Assembly (NCBI GenBank): GCA_946886175.1
Contig: CAMPIA010000116.1
Span: forward strand, 1-5,029
Reading direction: 5' to 3'
Source of the DNA: an uncultured Altererythrobacter sp.
GTDB taxonomy: Bacteria > Pseudomonadota > Alphaproteobacteria > Sphingomonadales > Sphingomonadaceae
DNA: 5,029 bases
Position numbers and translations under genes: made by a program. Shown piece after piece: positions 1-5,029 of the stretch (the stretch's first letter is position 1; each line of letters starts with the position of its first letter). Under the pieces are notes generated by a model. It ran no database searches. It was not told where the DNA came from and worked only from the letters and a program-made list of their open reading frames with translations.

Positions 1-52
1 CGTCAGGCTCATAACCTGAAGGTCGTTGGTTCAAATCCAACCCCCGCAACCA
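1..52 (+). tRNA. Initiator tRNA-fMet (CAT anticodon), 3' part only
   Basis: This is the 3' two-thirds of the tRNA that starts translation. The window opens at about tRNA position 25, so the 5' acceptor strand and D arm are missing. Visible parts are the anticodon stem 3-7/15-19 (TCAGG/CCTGA) around loop CTCATAA with anticodon CAT at 10-12, the variable loop 20-24, the T stem 25-29/37-41 (GTTGG/CCAAC) around TTCAAAT, the 3' acceptor strand 42-48 (CCCCGCA), discriminator A49 and an encoded CCA at 50-52. The acceptor strand ends in A at tRNA position 72, as in initiator tRNAs, which have an unpaired C1/A72. The whole 3' half closely resembles E. coli tRNA-fMet. One difference is that the anticodon stem has A:T, G:C, G:C next to the loop instead of three G:C pairs. 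An elongator tRNA-Met is unlikely, but the C1/A72 mismatch itself cannot be confirmed without the missing 5' end. Confidence 0.95.
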
Positions 53-66
53 TCGCCATCGTCCAG

Positions 67-98
67 ACCGGCCCCCTCTTCGAGGTGGCCGGTTTTTT
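67..98 (+). terminator. Rho-independent terminator of the tRNA gene
   Basis: A perfect 7-bp outer stem ACCGGCC (67-73) / GGCCGGT (87-93) encloses an inner 4-bp stem CCTC (75-78) / GAGG (82-85) with a TTC loop; single unpaired bases C74 and T86 face each other. A run of six T (93-98) follows directly. This is a textbook intrinsic terminator lying 14 nt after the CCA end of the tRNA. It should end the tRNA transcript and insulate the efflux operon downstream. The T run is on the + strand only, so it works in the + direction. Confidence 0.93.
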
Positions 99-228
99 CG
101 TATGCGATGTCGGGCATCCCAAGGATGGCGTAATCGTTCGCCCTAGTCGCGAAATGTACCGCCTCTGCGCCCAGTACGGTCAGGCGACCGGACTGACTGG
201 GTCTGTGTGCAACTGTGCTCCGGGCGAT

Positions 229-247
229 GCTCAGATTTGCGCTGAGC
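229..247. repeat. Perfect 6-bp inverted repeat, candidate operator
   Basis: GCTCAG (229-234) and CTGAGC (242-247) are perfect inverted copies separated by 7 nt (ATTTGCG). Centre-to-centre distance is 13 bp, a little over one helical turn, which would suit a dimeric regulator. The repeat ends 20 bp before the TTGAAA hexamer at 268 and about 105 bp before the first start codon. No T run follows, so it is not a terminator. Efflux operons are often controlled by TetR- or MarR-type repressors, but no regulator gene is in the window and the motif matches no operator that I recognise. The operator role is inference, and chance occurrence is possible. Confidence 0.35.
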
Positions 248-267
248 CTCTCGGAACAGCGATAGTT

Positions 268-295
268 TTGAAAAAGCATGAAATCGGGCAATAGA
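268..295 (+). promoter_or_regulatory. Weak promoter candidate for the efflux operon
   Basis: TTGAAA (268-273) agrees with the sigma-70-type -35 consensus at 4 of 6 positions or better, and 16 nt later AATAGA (290-295) agrees with the -10 consensus at only 3 of 6. Transcription would begin near 302 and leave a leader of about 50 nt before the GTG start at 353. It is the best-placed candidate I see, but the -10 box is poor and alphaproteobacterial promoters are hard to call by eye. Confidence 0.25.
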
Positions 296-334
296 GGCTT
301 CCGTTCGGGCCGCCCACCATTACAACGGCAATAC

Positions 335-348
335 GGAGTAAGAGGGGG
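335..348 (+). promoter_or_regulatory. Ribosome binding site that fixes the GTG start at 353
   Basis: A purine-rich stretch with GGAG at 335-338 and GAGGGGG at 342-348 ends 4 nt before GTG 353. The in-frame ATG at 278 has only an A-rich stretch before it (GAAAAA) and no Shine-Dalgarno-like sequence. This supports GTG 353 as the start of the outer-membrane lipoprotein gene. Confidence 0.65.
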
Positions 349-352
349 ACGC

Positions 353-1762
353 GTGTCGAAGTCGCTTCGAGCGCTGGCGGTATTAATTGTCTGCGGTGTC
401 GCTGCATGTGGGCCGATTTCGACCACATCCGCGCCCCAACGGGGCGTCGAGCCGCCCGGGCGGTGGCCAGGCGGCACGCCGACTTCCGATTTCGACCCTG
501 CGCGCTATTGGGCGCGGCTGGGTGACCGTCTGGTCTATGCCTACGTCGAGCAAGCGATCGCGGCCAACCGCGATCTGGCGCAGGCGGCAGCGCGGGTCGC
601 TCAGGCGCGCGCGGGTGTCCGCGGGGCGCGGGCGGGATATTTTCCGCGGATCGATGCGTCGGCGGGGCTTCAGCGCGATGTCGGGGATTTCGCCGACGAT
701 CAGTTGCAGCTCTCCGCCGGGGTGGACGCGCAATGGGAAATCGACCTCTTCGGACGCGTGTCGGGCGAGGTCGCGGCGTCGGAGGCGGAACTGGCCGCCG
801 CGGGATACGGTCTTGCCGACTTGCAGCGACTGATCGTGGGGCAGGTGGCGCTGACCACCGTTTCGGCGCGCGCACTCGCCGTCCAACTCGCGATCGCGCG
901 TGAGACGCTGGAGATCCAGGACGAAAACCTGCAGATCGCCCGGTGGCGGTTGCAGGCGGGGCTGGTCTCCAGCCTCGATGTCGAGCAGGCGCGGGCGCAG
1001 CGCGCGCAGACCGCAGCGACGATCCCGGCGCTCGAGCGCGATCTGGCGCAGGCGGCCAACACCATCTCGGTGCTGATCGGCGAGGCGCCTGGTCCGGTGC
1101 TCGCCGCGATCGAATCCGAAGCGGCGCCGATACCGACGCCGCCCGACATCGCGACATTCGAAGCGCCGGCCGCGGTGCTGCGTCGCCGCCCCGACGTGCG
1201 CCAGGCCGAAGCGTTCCTGCTCGCGGATACCGCACGCATCGGAGTTGCACGGGCGCAACTGCTGCCGCTGGTGCGCCTTACCGGCACGATCGGTTCCGCC
1301 TCGGGCGGGTTCGACGGATTGTTCGATACGATCACCGGCGGGCTGTTCGCCGGGATCGGCCAGTTGCTCTTCGACGGCGGTCGCGCCCGCGCGCAAGTGG
1401 ACACGGCCGAGGCCGTAGCCGAGGCTTCGCTTGCGGGGTGGGAACAGGCGATCCTCGAAGCGCTGGAGGACGTCGAAAGCGCCGCCGCCGCGCAGCGCGC
1501 GGCGCGTGAGCGGGTGACGATCTTCGAAGTCGCGCTGGATGCTGCGAACAACGCGGCGATCCTCGCGCGGAGCCAGTATCAGACCGGCCTGATCGACTTC
1601 CAGACATTGCTCACCGCCGAAAGTCAGCTGCTGTCGGCCCGCAACGCGCTCGCCGCCAGTAGGGCGGAGCGCGCCAGCGCCTTCATCGGCCTGACCCAGG
1701 CGCTCGGCGGCGGTTGGGACGCGGACGGCTTCGCCCCGGACAATGCAGATGGACCAAGGTAG
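353..1762 (+). CDS. NodT-family outer-membrane efflux lipoprotein (TolC-like channel)
   Basis: Outer-membrane factor of a tripartite efflux pump; TolC-like proteins trimerise into a beta-barrel plus periplasmic alpha-helical duct. The product is 469 aa, normal for the NodT family. I start at GTG 353: residues 1-18 then form a lipoprotein signal peptide (basic K3/R6, hydrophobic core) with lipobox VAAC and acylated Cys19, followed by Gly, which favours outer-membrane sorting. Starting at ATG 278 would add 25 mostly basic residues before the signal. Two internal OEP repeats are visible. Repeat one has VEQAIAANRDLAQAAARVAQ near 65-84, then YFPRIDASAG at 96-105 and WEIDLFGR at 128-135. Repeat two has RRRPDVRQAE from 277, then TARIGVARAQLLPLVRLTG, and YQTGLIDFQTLLTAESQLL near the C-terminus. 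It ends 6 nt before the adaptor gene, so it is probably the dedicated exit duct of this pump. Cargo unknown. Confidence 0.93.
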   Translation: MSKSLRALAVLIVCGVAACGPISTTSAPQRGVEPPGRWPGGTPTSDFDPARYWARLGDRLVYAYVEQAIAANRDLAQAAARVAQARAGVRGARAGYFPRIDASAGLQRDVGDFADDQLQLSAGVDAQWEIDLFGRVSGEVAASEAELAAAGYGLADLQRLIVGQVALTTVSARALAVQLAIARETLEIQDENLQIARWRLQAGLVSSLDVEQARAQRAQTAATIPALERDLAQAANTISVLIGEAPGPVLAAIESEAAPIPTPPDIATFEAPAAVLRRRPDVRQAEAFLLADTARIGVARAQLLPLVRLTGTIGSASGGFDGLFDTITGGLFAGIGQLLFDGGRARAQVDTAEAVAEASLAGWEQAILEALEDVESAAAAQRAARERVTIFEVALDAANNAAILARSQYQTGLIDFQTLLTAESQLLSARNALAASRAERASAFIGLTQALGGGWDADGFAPDNADGPR

Positions 1763-1768
1763 CGCGCC

Positions 1769-3088
1769 ATGACCGACATGACAGAGGCCAGTGCGCCGGA
1801 CAACAACCTCGACGAATTCCTCGGAACCGAACAGCGCCCGCGCTGGCGCCGCTGGATGAAGTACTGGCTGGCCGCACTGGCAGTGGTGGTGCTCGTGCTG
1901 GCCGTCGCAACCTGCACCGGCGGGGATGACGGGCCGAACTATATCGCCGAGCCGGTGATCGAGCGCTCGCTCGCGCTGTCGGTTACGGCGACCGGCAATC
2001 TGCGGCCGACCAACCAGGTGGAAGTCGGCTCCGAGGTTTCCGGACGCATCGACCGGGTTCACGTGGACGTGAACGATCGCGTAACCGAGGGGCAGGTGCT
2101 GGCGCGGATCAACACCGATGTGATCGAGGATCAGATCACCCAGGCCCGCGCCAACCTCAATGCCGCGCGCGCGCAGGTTTCGCAGGCGCGGGCGACGCTT
2201 GGCGTGGACCGCGCCCAGCTTGCGCGCCTGGAAGAGGTCCATCGCATCTCCGACGGAAGAGTGCCTTCCCAGGTCGAGCTCGAACAGGCGCGTGCGGCGG
2301 TGGAGCGCGACGAGGCCGGCGTGACATCGGCACAGGCCAATGTCCGCGCGGTGAATGCGCAGCTTTCCTCCGCCATTACCAACCGCAACCGCGCGGTGAT
2401 CCGCTCGCCGGTCTCCGGCATCGTACTCGCGCGGCAGGTCGAGCCGGGGCAAACCGTCGCGGCCAGCTTCAACACCCCGACCATGTTCGTCATCGCCGAA
2501 GATCTGTCGGCCATGCAGTTGCGGGTCGAGATCGACGAGGCTGACGTCGGCCAGGTGGAAATGGGGCAAAAGGCGACCTTCACCGTCGACGCCTATCCCG
2601 GCAAGCGCTTCCCCGCGCTGGTCGAGCGGGTGGATCAGGCCTCCAGCAATATCGTCGCGCAGGCGAGCGGGCAGGCGAGCGCGGCCGCGGCGACCGGAGC
2701 GTCGGTGGTCAGCTACGAGGCGCGCCTTTCAGTCGAGAACACGGACGGATTGTTGCGCCCGGGCATGACCGCGACCGCGACCATCGCGACCGGTAGCACC
2801 GGCAGGCAACTGCTCGTGCCGAACAGTGCGTTGCGCTTCGATCCCGAGGCGCAGGCCGAAGAGGAAGCGGGTGTGCTCAATCCCGAGATCGGACTGGATC
2901 AGGGCGAGCAGCAGGCGACGATCGGCGTCGGCAGCCGGCAGCGCGTCTGGGTGTTGCAGGATGATGGAACGCTAGGCGCGGTCGAGGTCGTCACCGGCCA
3001 GAGCGACGGGCGCTTGACCGCCGTCAGATCGGGCGAGCTGGAGGCGGGCATGAAAGTGGTCACGGCCGGGCGCGCGGTCGGCCAGTGA
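1769..3088 (+). CDS. MacA-like periplasmic adaptor (membrane fusion protein)
   Basis: Adaptor that joins the inner-membrane ABC transporter to the outer-membrane channel; MacA proteins act as hexamers and stimulate the ATPase. Length is 439 aa. A cytoplasmic N-terminus of about 31 residues, ending in a basic cluster (RPRWRRWMK, 23-31), is followed by one membrane helix at about 32-48. Next come the first lipoyl half (about 76-115, with VEVGSEVSGRIDRVHVDVND), an alpha-helical hairpin (about 117-207) with its tip at RLEEVHRISDGRVPS (153-167), the second lipoyl half (RSPVSGIVLARQVEPGQTV, 212-230), a beta barrel (about 245-340, ending DGLLRPGMTATATI) and a membrane-proximal domain (348-439). A 12-nt tandem duplication lies at 298-305 and an acidic, Gln-rich loop at 358-392. 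The ATG has AAGG 9 nt upstream (1756-1759), overlapping the previous stop. MacA is the closest named relative, but I leave the symbol blank since the substrate is unknown. Confidence 0.93.
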   Translation: MTDMTEASAPDNNLDEFLGTEQRPRWRRWMKYWLAALAVVVLVLAVATCTGGDDGPNYIAEPVIERSLALSVTATGNLRPTNQVEVGSEVSGRIDRVHVDVNDRVTEGQVLARINTDVIEDQITQARANLNAARAQVSQARATLGVDRAQLARLEEVHRISDGRVPSQVELEQARAAVERDEAGVTSAQANVRAVNAQLSSAITNRNRAVIRSPVSGIVLARQVEPGQTVAASFNTPTMFVIAEDLSAMQLRVEIDEADVGQVEMGQKATFTVDAYPGKRFPALVERVDQASSNIVAQASGQASAAAATGASVVSYEARLSVENTDGLLRPGMTATATIATGSTGRQLLVPNSALRFDPEAQAEEEAGVLNPEIGLDQGEQQATIGVGSRQRVWVLQDDGTLGAVEVVTGQSDGRLTAVRSGELEAGMKVVTAGRAVGQ

Positions 3089-3816
3089 CCGCCGCGCCCC
3101 CTCGCGCATCGCTGATCGAGCTGGAGGCCATCACCAAGACCTTCGGCACCGGGGCGGCGGCCCTCCAGGCGCTCAAGGGGATCGACCTGTGGATCGAGCG
3201 GAGCGATTTCGTTGCCGTCATGGGCCCTTCGGGTTCGGGCAAATCGACGACCATGAACATCCTCGGCTGTCTGGATGTGCCGACGAGCGGCGTGTTCCGT
3301 TTCCGCGGCGTGGAAGTGCAGGCGCTCGACCGGGATCAGCGCAGCCTGCTGCGGCGGCGCTATCTCGGCTTCGTGTTCCAGGGCTTCAACCTTCTCGCCC
3401 GCACCACCGCGCTCGAGAACGTCGAACTGCCGCTGCTCTATCGCGGGGAAAACAAGCGCAGCCGCCGTGAGGCGGCCATGCACGCGCTCGATCAGGTCGG
3501 ACTGGCGCCGTGGGCGGATCATACGCCAGCCGAACTGTCGGGCGGCCAGCAGCAGCGCGTTGCGATCGCCCGCGCGCTCGTCACCGGCCCCGACGTGTTG
3601 CTCGCAGACGAGCCGACGGGCAACCTCGATACCGAACGCTCGATCGAGATCATGGAACTACTGACCCGTCTCAACGGCGACGGGATCACGATCCTGATGG
3701 TGACTCACGAGGAGGAAATGGCCGCCTACGCCAGAACCATCGTGCATTTCCGCGATGGGCTGGTCGAACGGATCGAGCGTGGCAACGCGCCCACGGCTCT
3801 GCGGGAGGAGGCGTGA
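3085..3816 (+). CDS. MacB/LolD-type ABC transporter ATPase
   Basis: Nucleotide-binding subunit that hydrolyses ATP at the cytoplasmic face to drive the pump. At 243 aa it is a complete stand-alone ATPase. All motifs are intact: Walker A GPSGSGKST (47-55), Q-loop Gln99 in VFQGFNLL, signature LSGGQQQR (151-158), Walker B LLADEP (172-177) with catalytic Glu176, D-loop GNLD (179-182) and switch His208 in VTHEEE. The pattern of conserved residues, including LARTTALENVELPLLYRG at 104-121, is that of the MacB/LolD/FtsE group. The start is GTG 3085, which shares 4 nt (GTGA) with the adaptor stop; the next in-frame ATG would cut into Walker A. No clear Shine-Dalgarno sequence precedes it, so translation probably depends on coupling with the adaptor gene. 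In E. coli MacB this domain is fused to the permease; here it is separate. A LolD role is unlikely given the adaptor and channel genes alongside. Confidence 0.95.
   Translation: MTAAPPRASLIELEAITKTFGTGAAALQALKGIDLWIERSDFVAVMGPSGSGKSTTMNILGCLDVPTSGVFRFRGVEVQALDRDQRSLLRRRYLGFVFQGFNLLARTTALENVELPLLYRGENKRSRREAAMHALDQVGLAPWADHTPAELSGGQQQRVAIARALVTGPDVLLADEPTGNLDTERSIEIMELLTRLNGDGITILMVTHEEEMAAYARTIVHFRDGLVERIERGNAPTALREEA
3803..3811 (+). promoter_or_regulatory. Strong ribosome binding site for the permease gene
   Basis: GGGAGGAGG lies inside the last codons of the ATPase gene and ends 4 nt before ATG 3816. The open frame of the permease extends back to 3510 inside the ATPase gene, so this site decides the start. 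ATG 3825, three codons later, is in frame but would be 13 nt from the site, which is less suitable. Confidence 0.8.
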
Positions 3817-5024
3817 TGCTGGGCATGTTCGGCGCCACCCTGCTGCTCGCCATGCGGGAAATACGGCGGCACCTGCTGCGGTCGTTCCTGACGACGCTGG
3901 GTATCATCATCGGCGTTGCCGCGGTCATCACCATGGTCACCCTGGGCAAGGGGGTGACCGCTTCGGTGCAGGACCAGATCTCCTCCCTCGGTTCGAACGT
4001 GTTCATCGTCTTTCCGACCGTGGGCGATCGCGCTGCGCCGCGTCCTTTCGAGCAGGACGACGTGGAGGCGGTGCGGCGGCAGATCGCCGGCGTGGAGGAT
4101 GCGGCCGGCAGCGTCTCGGCCGGCGCGACGGCGTTCCACAACGGGCAGGACTGGTCGACGTCGGTGCAGGGCGTCACCAACGCCTTCCTGCGCGCGCAGT
4201 CGATCGACGTCGCCGACGGGCGCTCCTTTACCACGGCCGAAGAGAGCGCGGGCAAGAACGTCTGCCTCGTCGGCCCGAAAGTGCGAGATGCGATCTTCGT
4301 TGCCGGCGTGAGCCCCGTGGGCGAGCAGATGCGGGTGAACGAGGTTTCCTGCAGCGTGGTGGGCGTGCTCGAGGAACGCGGAGAGAGCGGCGGTCCGAAC
4401 CAGGATCAGGACAACACCGTGATGATGCCGCTCAAGACGGTGCAGCGCCGCTTCACGGGTAGCGACGACTTGCAGTATTTCGTCGTCAGCTACGACAGCG
4501 CCTATTCCAGCGCCTCGATCCAGGATGCGCTGGTTTCCCTGCTGCGCGAGCGGCGATTGCTGCAGGACGATGCGGCGAACGACTTCAACCTGATCGACAC
4601 CGCACAGGTCAATCAGGCGCTCGGTGCGGCCACGGGAGCGCTGACCGCGATGGTCGCCGTGATCGCCGGGATCAGCCTGCTGGTGGGCGGGATCGGCATC
4701 ATGAACATCATGCTCGTGTCGGTGACCGAACGCACGCGAGAGATCGGCATCCGCCTCGCCATCGGCGCGCTCGCGCGCGAGGTGCGCCTGCAGTTCCTGA
4801 CCGAAGCTGTCGTGCTGTGCTGCTTCGGCGGGCTGGTCGGCATCGGCCTGGCCTTTCTGCTGTCGTGGAGCCTCGCCGGCGCGATCGACGTGCCGTTCGT
4901 GTTCGACCCCGCGACGAACCTGCTGAGCTTCCTGTTCTCGGCCGCGATGGGAATCCTGTTCGGCTATTACCCCGCTCGCCGCGCCGCCAATCTCGATCCG
5001 ATCGACGCCTTGCGGCACGAGTAG
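3816..5024 (+). CDS. MacB-type ABC transporter permease (MacB_PCD-FtsX)
   Basis: Membrane subunit of the pump, 402 aa. MacB-fold permeases do not carry cargo through the inner membrane. They use ATP-driven movements to push periplasmic substrates into the adaptor-channel duct. The order is a short amphipathic N-terminal helix (about 7-22, AMREIRRHLLR), TM1 (about 23-43), a large periplasmic domain (about 45-270), TM2 (about 277-301), the coupling segment VTERTREIGIRLAIGA (303-318), TM3 (about 327-353) and TM4 (about 368-385). The C-terminus PARRAANLDPIDALRHE (386-402) is the usual FtsX/MacB ending. Two cysteines, C150 and C179, sit in the periplasmic domain. The start codon shares 1 nt with the ATPase stop (TGATG), so the two subunits are made in coupled fashion. 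The gene is complete and ends 5 nt before the window edge. Confidence 0.94.
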   Translation: MLGMFGATLLLAMREIRRHLLRSFLTTLGIIIGVAAVITMVTLGKGVTASVQDQISSLGSNVFIVFPTVGDRAAPRPFEQDDVEAVRRQIAGVEDAAGSVSAGATAFHNGQDWSTSVQGVTNAFLRAQSIDVADGRSFTTAEESAGKNVCLVGPKVRDAIFVAGVSPVGEQMRVNEVSCSVVGVLEERGESGGPNQDQDNTVMMPLKTVQRRFTGSDDLQYFVVSYDSAYSSASIQDALVSLLRERRLLQDDAANDFNLIDTAQVNQALGAATGALTAMVAVIAGISLLVGGIGIMNIMLVSVTERTREIGIRLAIGALAREVRLQFLTEAVVLCCFGGLVGIGLAFLLSWSLAGAIDVPFVFDPATNLLSFLFSAAMGILFGYYPARRAANLDPIDALRHE

Positions 5025-5029
5025 AGCAG

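Larger units (their letters stand above)
99..352. other. Intergenic region between tRNA terminator and efflux operon
   Basis: About 250 nt without a convincing gene. It is visibly less GC-rich than the genes after it. A 69-codon reading frame at 85-294 starts inside the terminator hairpin and has no ribosome binding site or recognisable domain, so I do not call it. The region holds the inverted repeat at 229-247, a weak promoter-like pair at 268-295 and the ribosome binding site at 335-348. A shorter imperfect palindrome, GATG-TCGGG-CATC, lies at 106-118. The region most likely carries the operon promoter and its control site. A small RNA cannot be excluded. Confidence 0.6.

Noticed and set aside
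1..52. tRNA 3' end as an integration site for a mobile element
   Set aside because: I see no second copy of the tRNA 3' end, no integrase and no change in gene type after it. A normal terminator and a chromosomal-looking operon follow.
85..294. Small 69-codon frame in the leader region
   Set aside because: It begins inside the stem of the tRNA terminator, has no Shine-Dalgarno sequence, and its product has no recognisable feature.
278..352. ATG 278 as the start of the outer-membrane lipoprotein
   Set aside because: It lacks a ribosome binding site and would put 25 mostly basic residues before a well-formed lipoprotein signal peptide. GTG 353 has a good site and gives a normal signal length.
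231..1250. Open frame of 339 codons on the minus strand, opposite the channel gene
   Set aside because: The translation is dominated by Arg, Pro and Ala, typical of a shadow frame in GC-rich DNA, with no domain or ribosome binding site.
1863..1919. Adaptor as a lipoprotein acylated at Cys49
   Set aside because: The residues before the cysteine are VAT, with Thr at -1, which is a poor lipobox, and a 31-residue tail before the hydrophobic stretch is too long for a signal peptide. A membrane helix anchor fits better.
383..2569. Open frame of 728 codons on the minus strand, opposite the channel and adaptor genes
   Set aside because: The two + strand genes happen to lie in the same frame, and their GC-rich third positions remove stop codons from one antisense frame. 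The translation is rich in Arg, His, Asp and Gly with no recognisable domain, and the + strand proteins are clear family members.
3510..3815. 102-codon upstream extension of the permease frame
   Set aside because: It lies wholly within the ATPase gene in another frame and reads as Arg-rich low-complexity sequence. The strong ribosome binding site at 3803-3811 points to ATG 3816.
3726..5018. Open frame of 430 codons on the minus strand, opposite the permease
   Set aside because: It has the same codon-bias origin. The product is His/Arg/Asp-rich and low in hydrophobic residues, without domain signals, and it mirrors the permease almost exactly.

Overview
The window looks like chromosomal DNA from a high-GC alphaproteobacterium, most likely of the Sphingomonadales (Sphingomonas/Erythrobacter-like). 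The reasons are the strong G/C bias at third codon positions, an initiator tRNA with an A:T pair where most bacteria have the first of three G:C pairs, and a NodT-type lipoprotein efflux channel next to a MacA-like adaptor. The order-level placement is inference; no marker here fixes the genus.

Layout: positions 1-52 are the 3' half of an initiator tRNA-Met gene whose 5' part lies outside the window. A strong intrinsic terminator follows at 67-98. Positions 99-352 are non-coding and less GC-rich; they hold a 19-bp inverted repeat (229-247), a weak promoter-like pair (268-295) and the ribosome binding site of the first protein gene. From 353 to 5024 four genes run on the + strand with essentially no space between them: an outer-membrane efflux lipoprotein (353-1762), a membrane-anchored periplasmic adaptor (1769-3088), an ABC ATPase (3085-3816) and an ABC permease of the MacB/FtsX fold (3816-5024). 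The gaps are 6 nt, then overlaps of 4 nt and 1 nt, so this is one translationally coupled operon. The window ends 5 nt after the last stop codon, so further genes or the operon terminator cannot be seen.

How the genes work together: the four products form a full MacAB-TolC-type tripartite efflux pump. The ATPase and permease, which are one fused polypeptide in E. coli MacB, are two proteins here and should form an (ATPase)2(permease)2 mechanotransmission complex in the inner membrane. The adaptor should form the hexameric periplasmic bridge, and the NodT-type lipoprotein should trimerise as the outer-membrane exit duct. The cargo cannot be read from the sequence; macrolides, peptides, lipids and siderophores are all known for this family. 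No regulator, resistance enzyme or biosynthetic gene is present in the window.

I found no mobile element, CRISPR array or clearly new system. This is a well-formed efflux operon with a few local oddities, listed in the findings.
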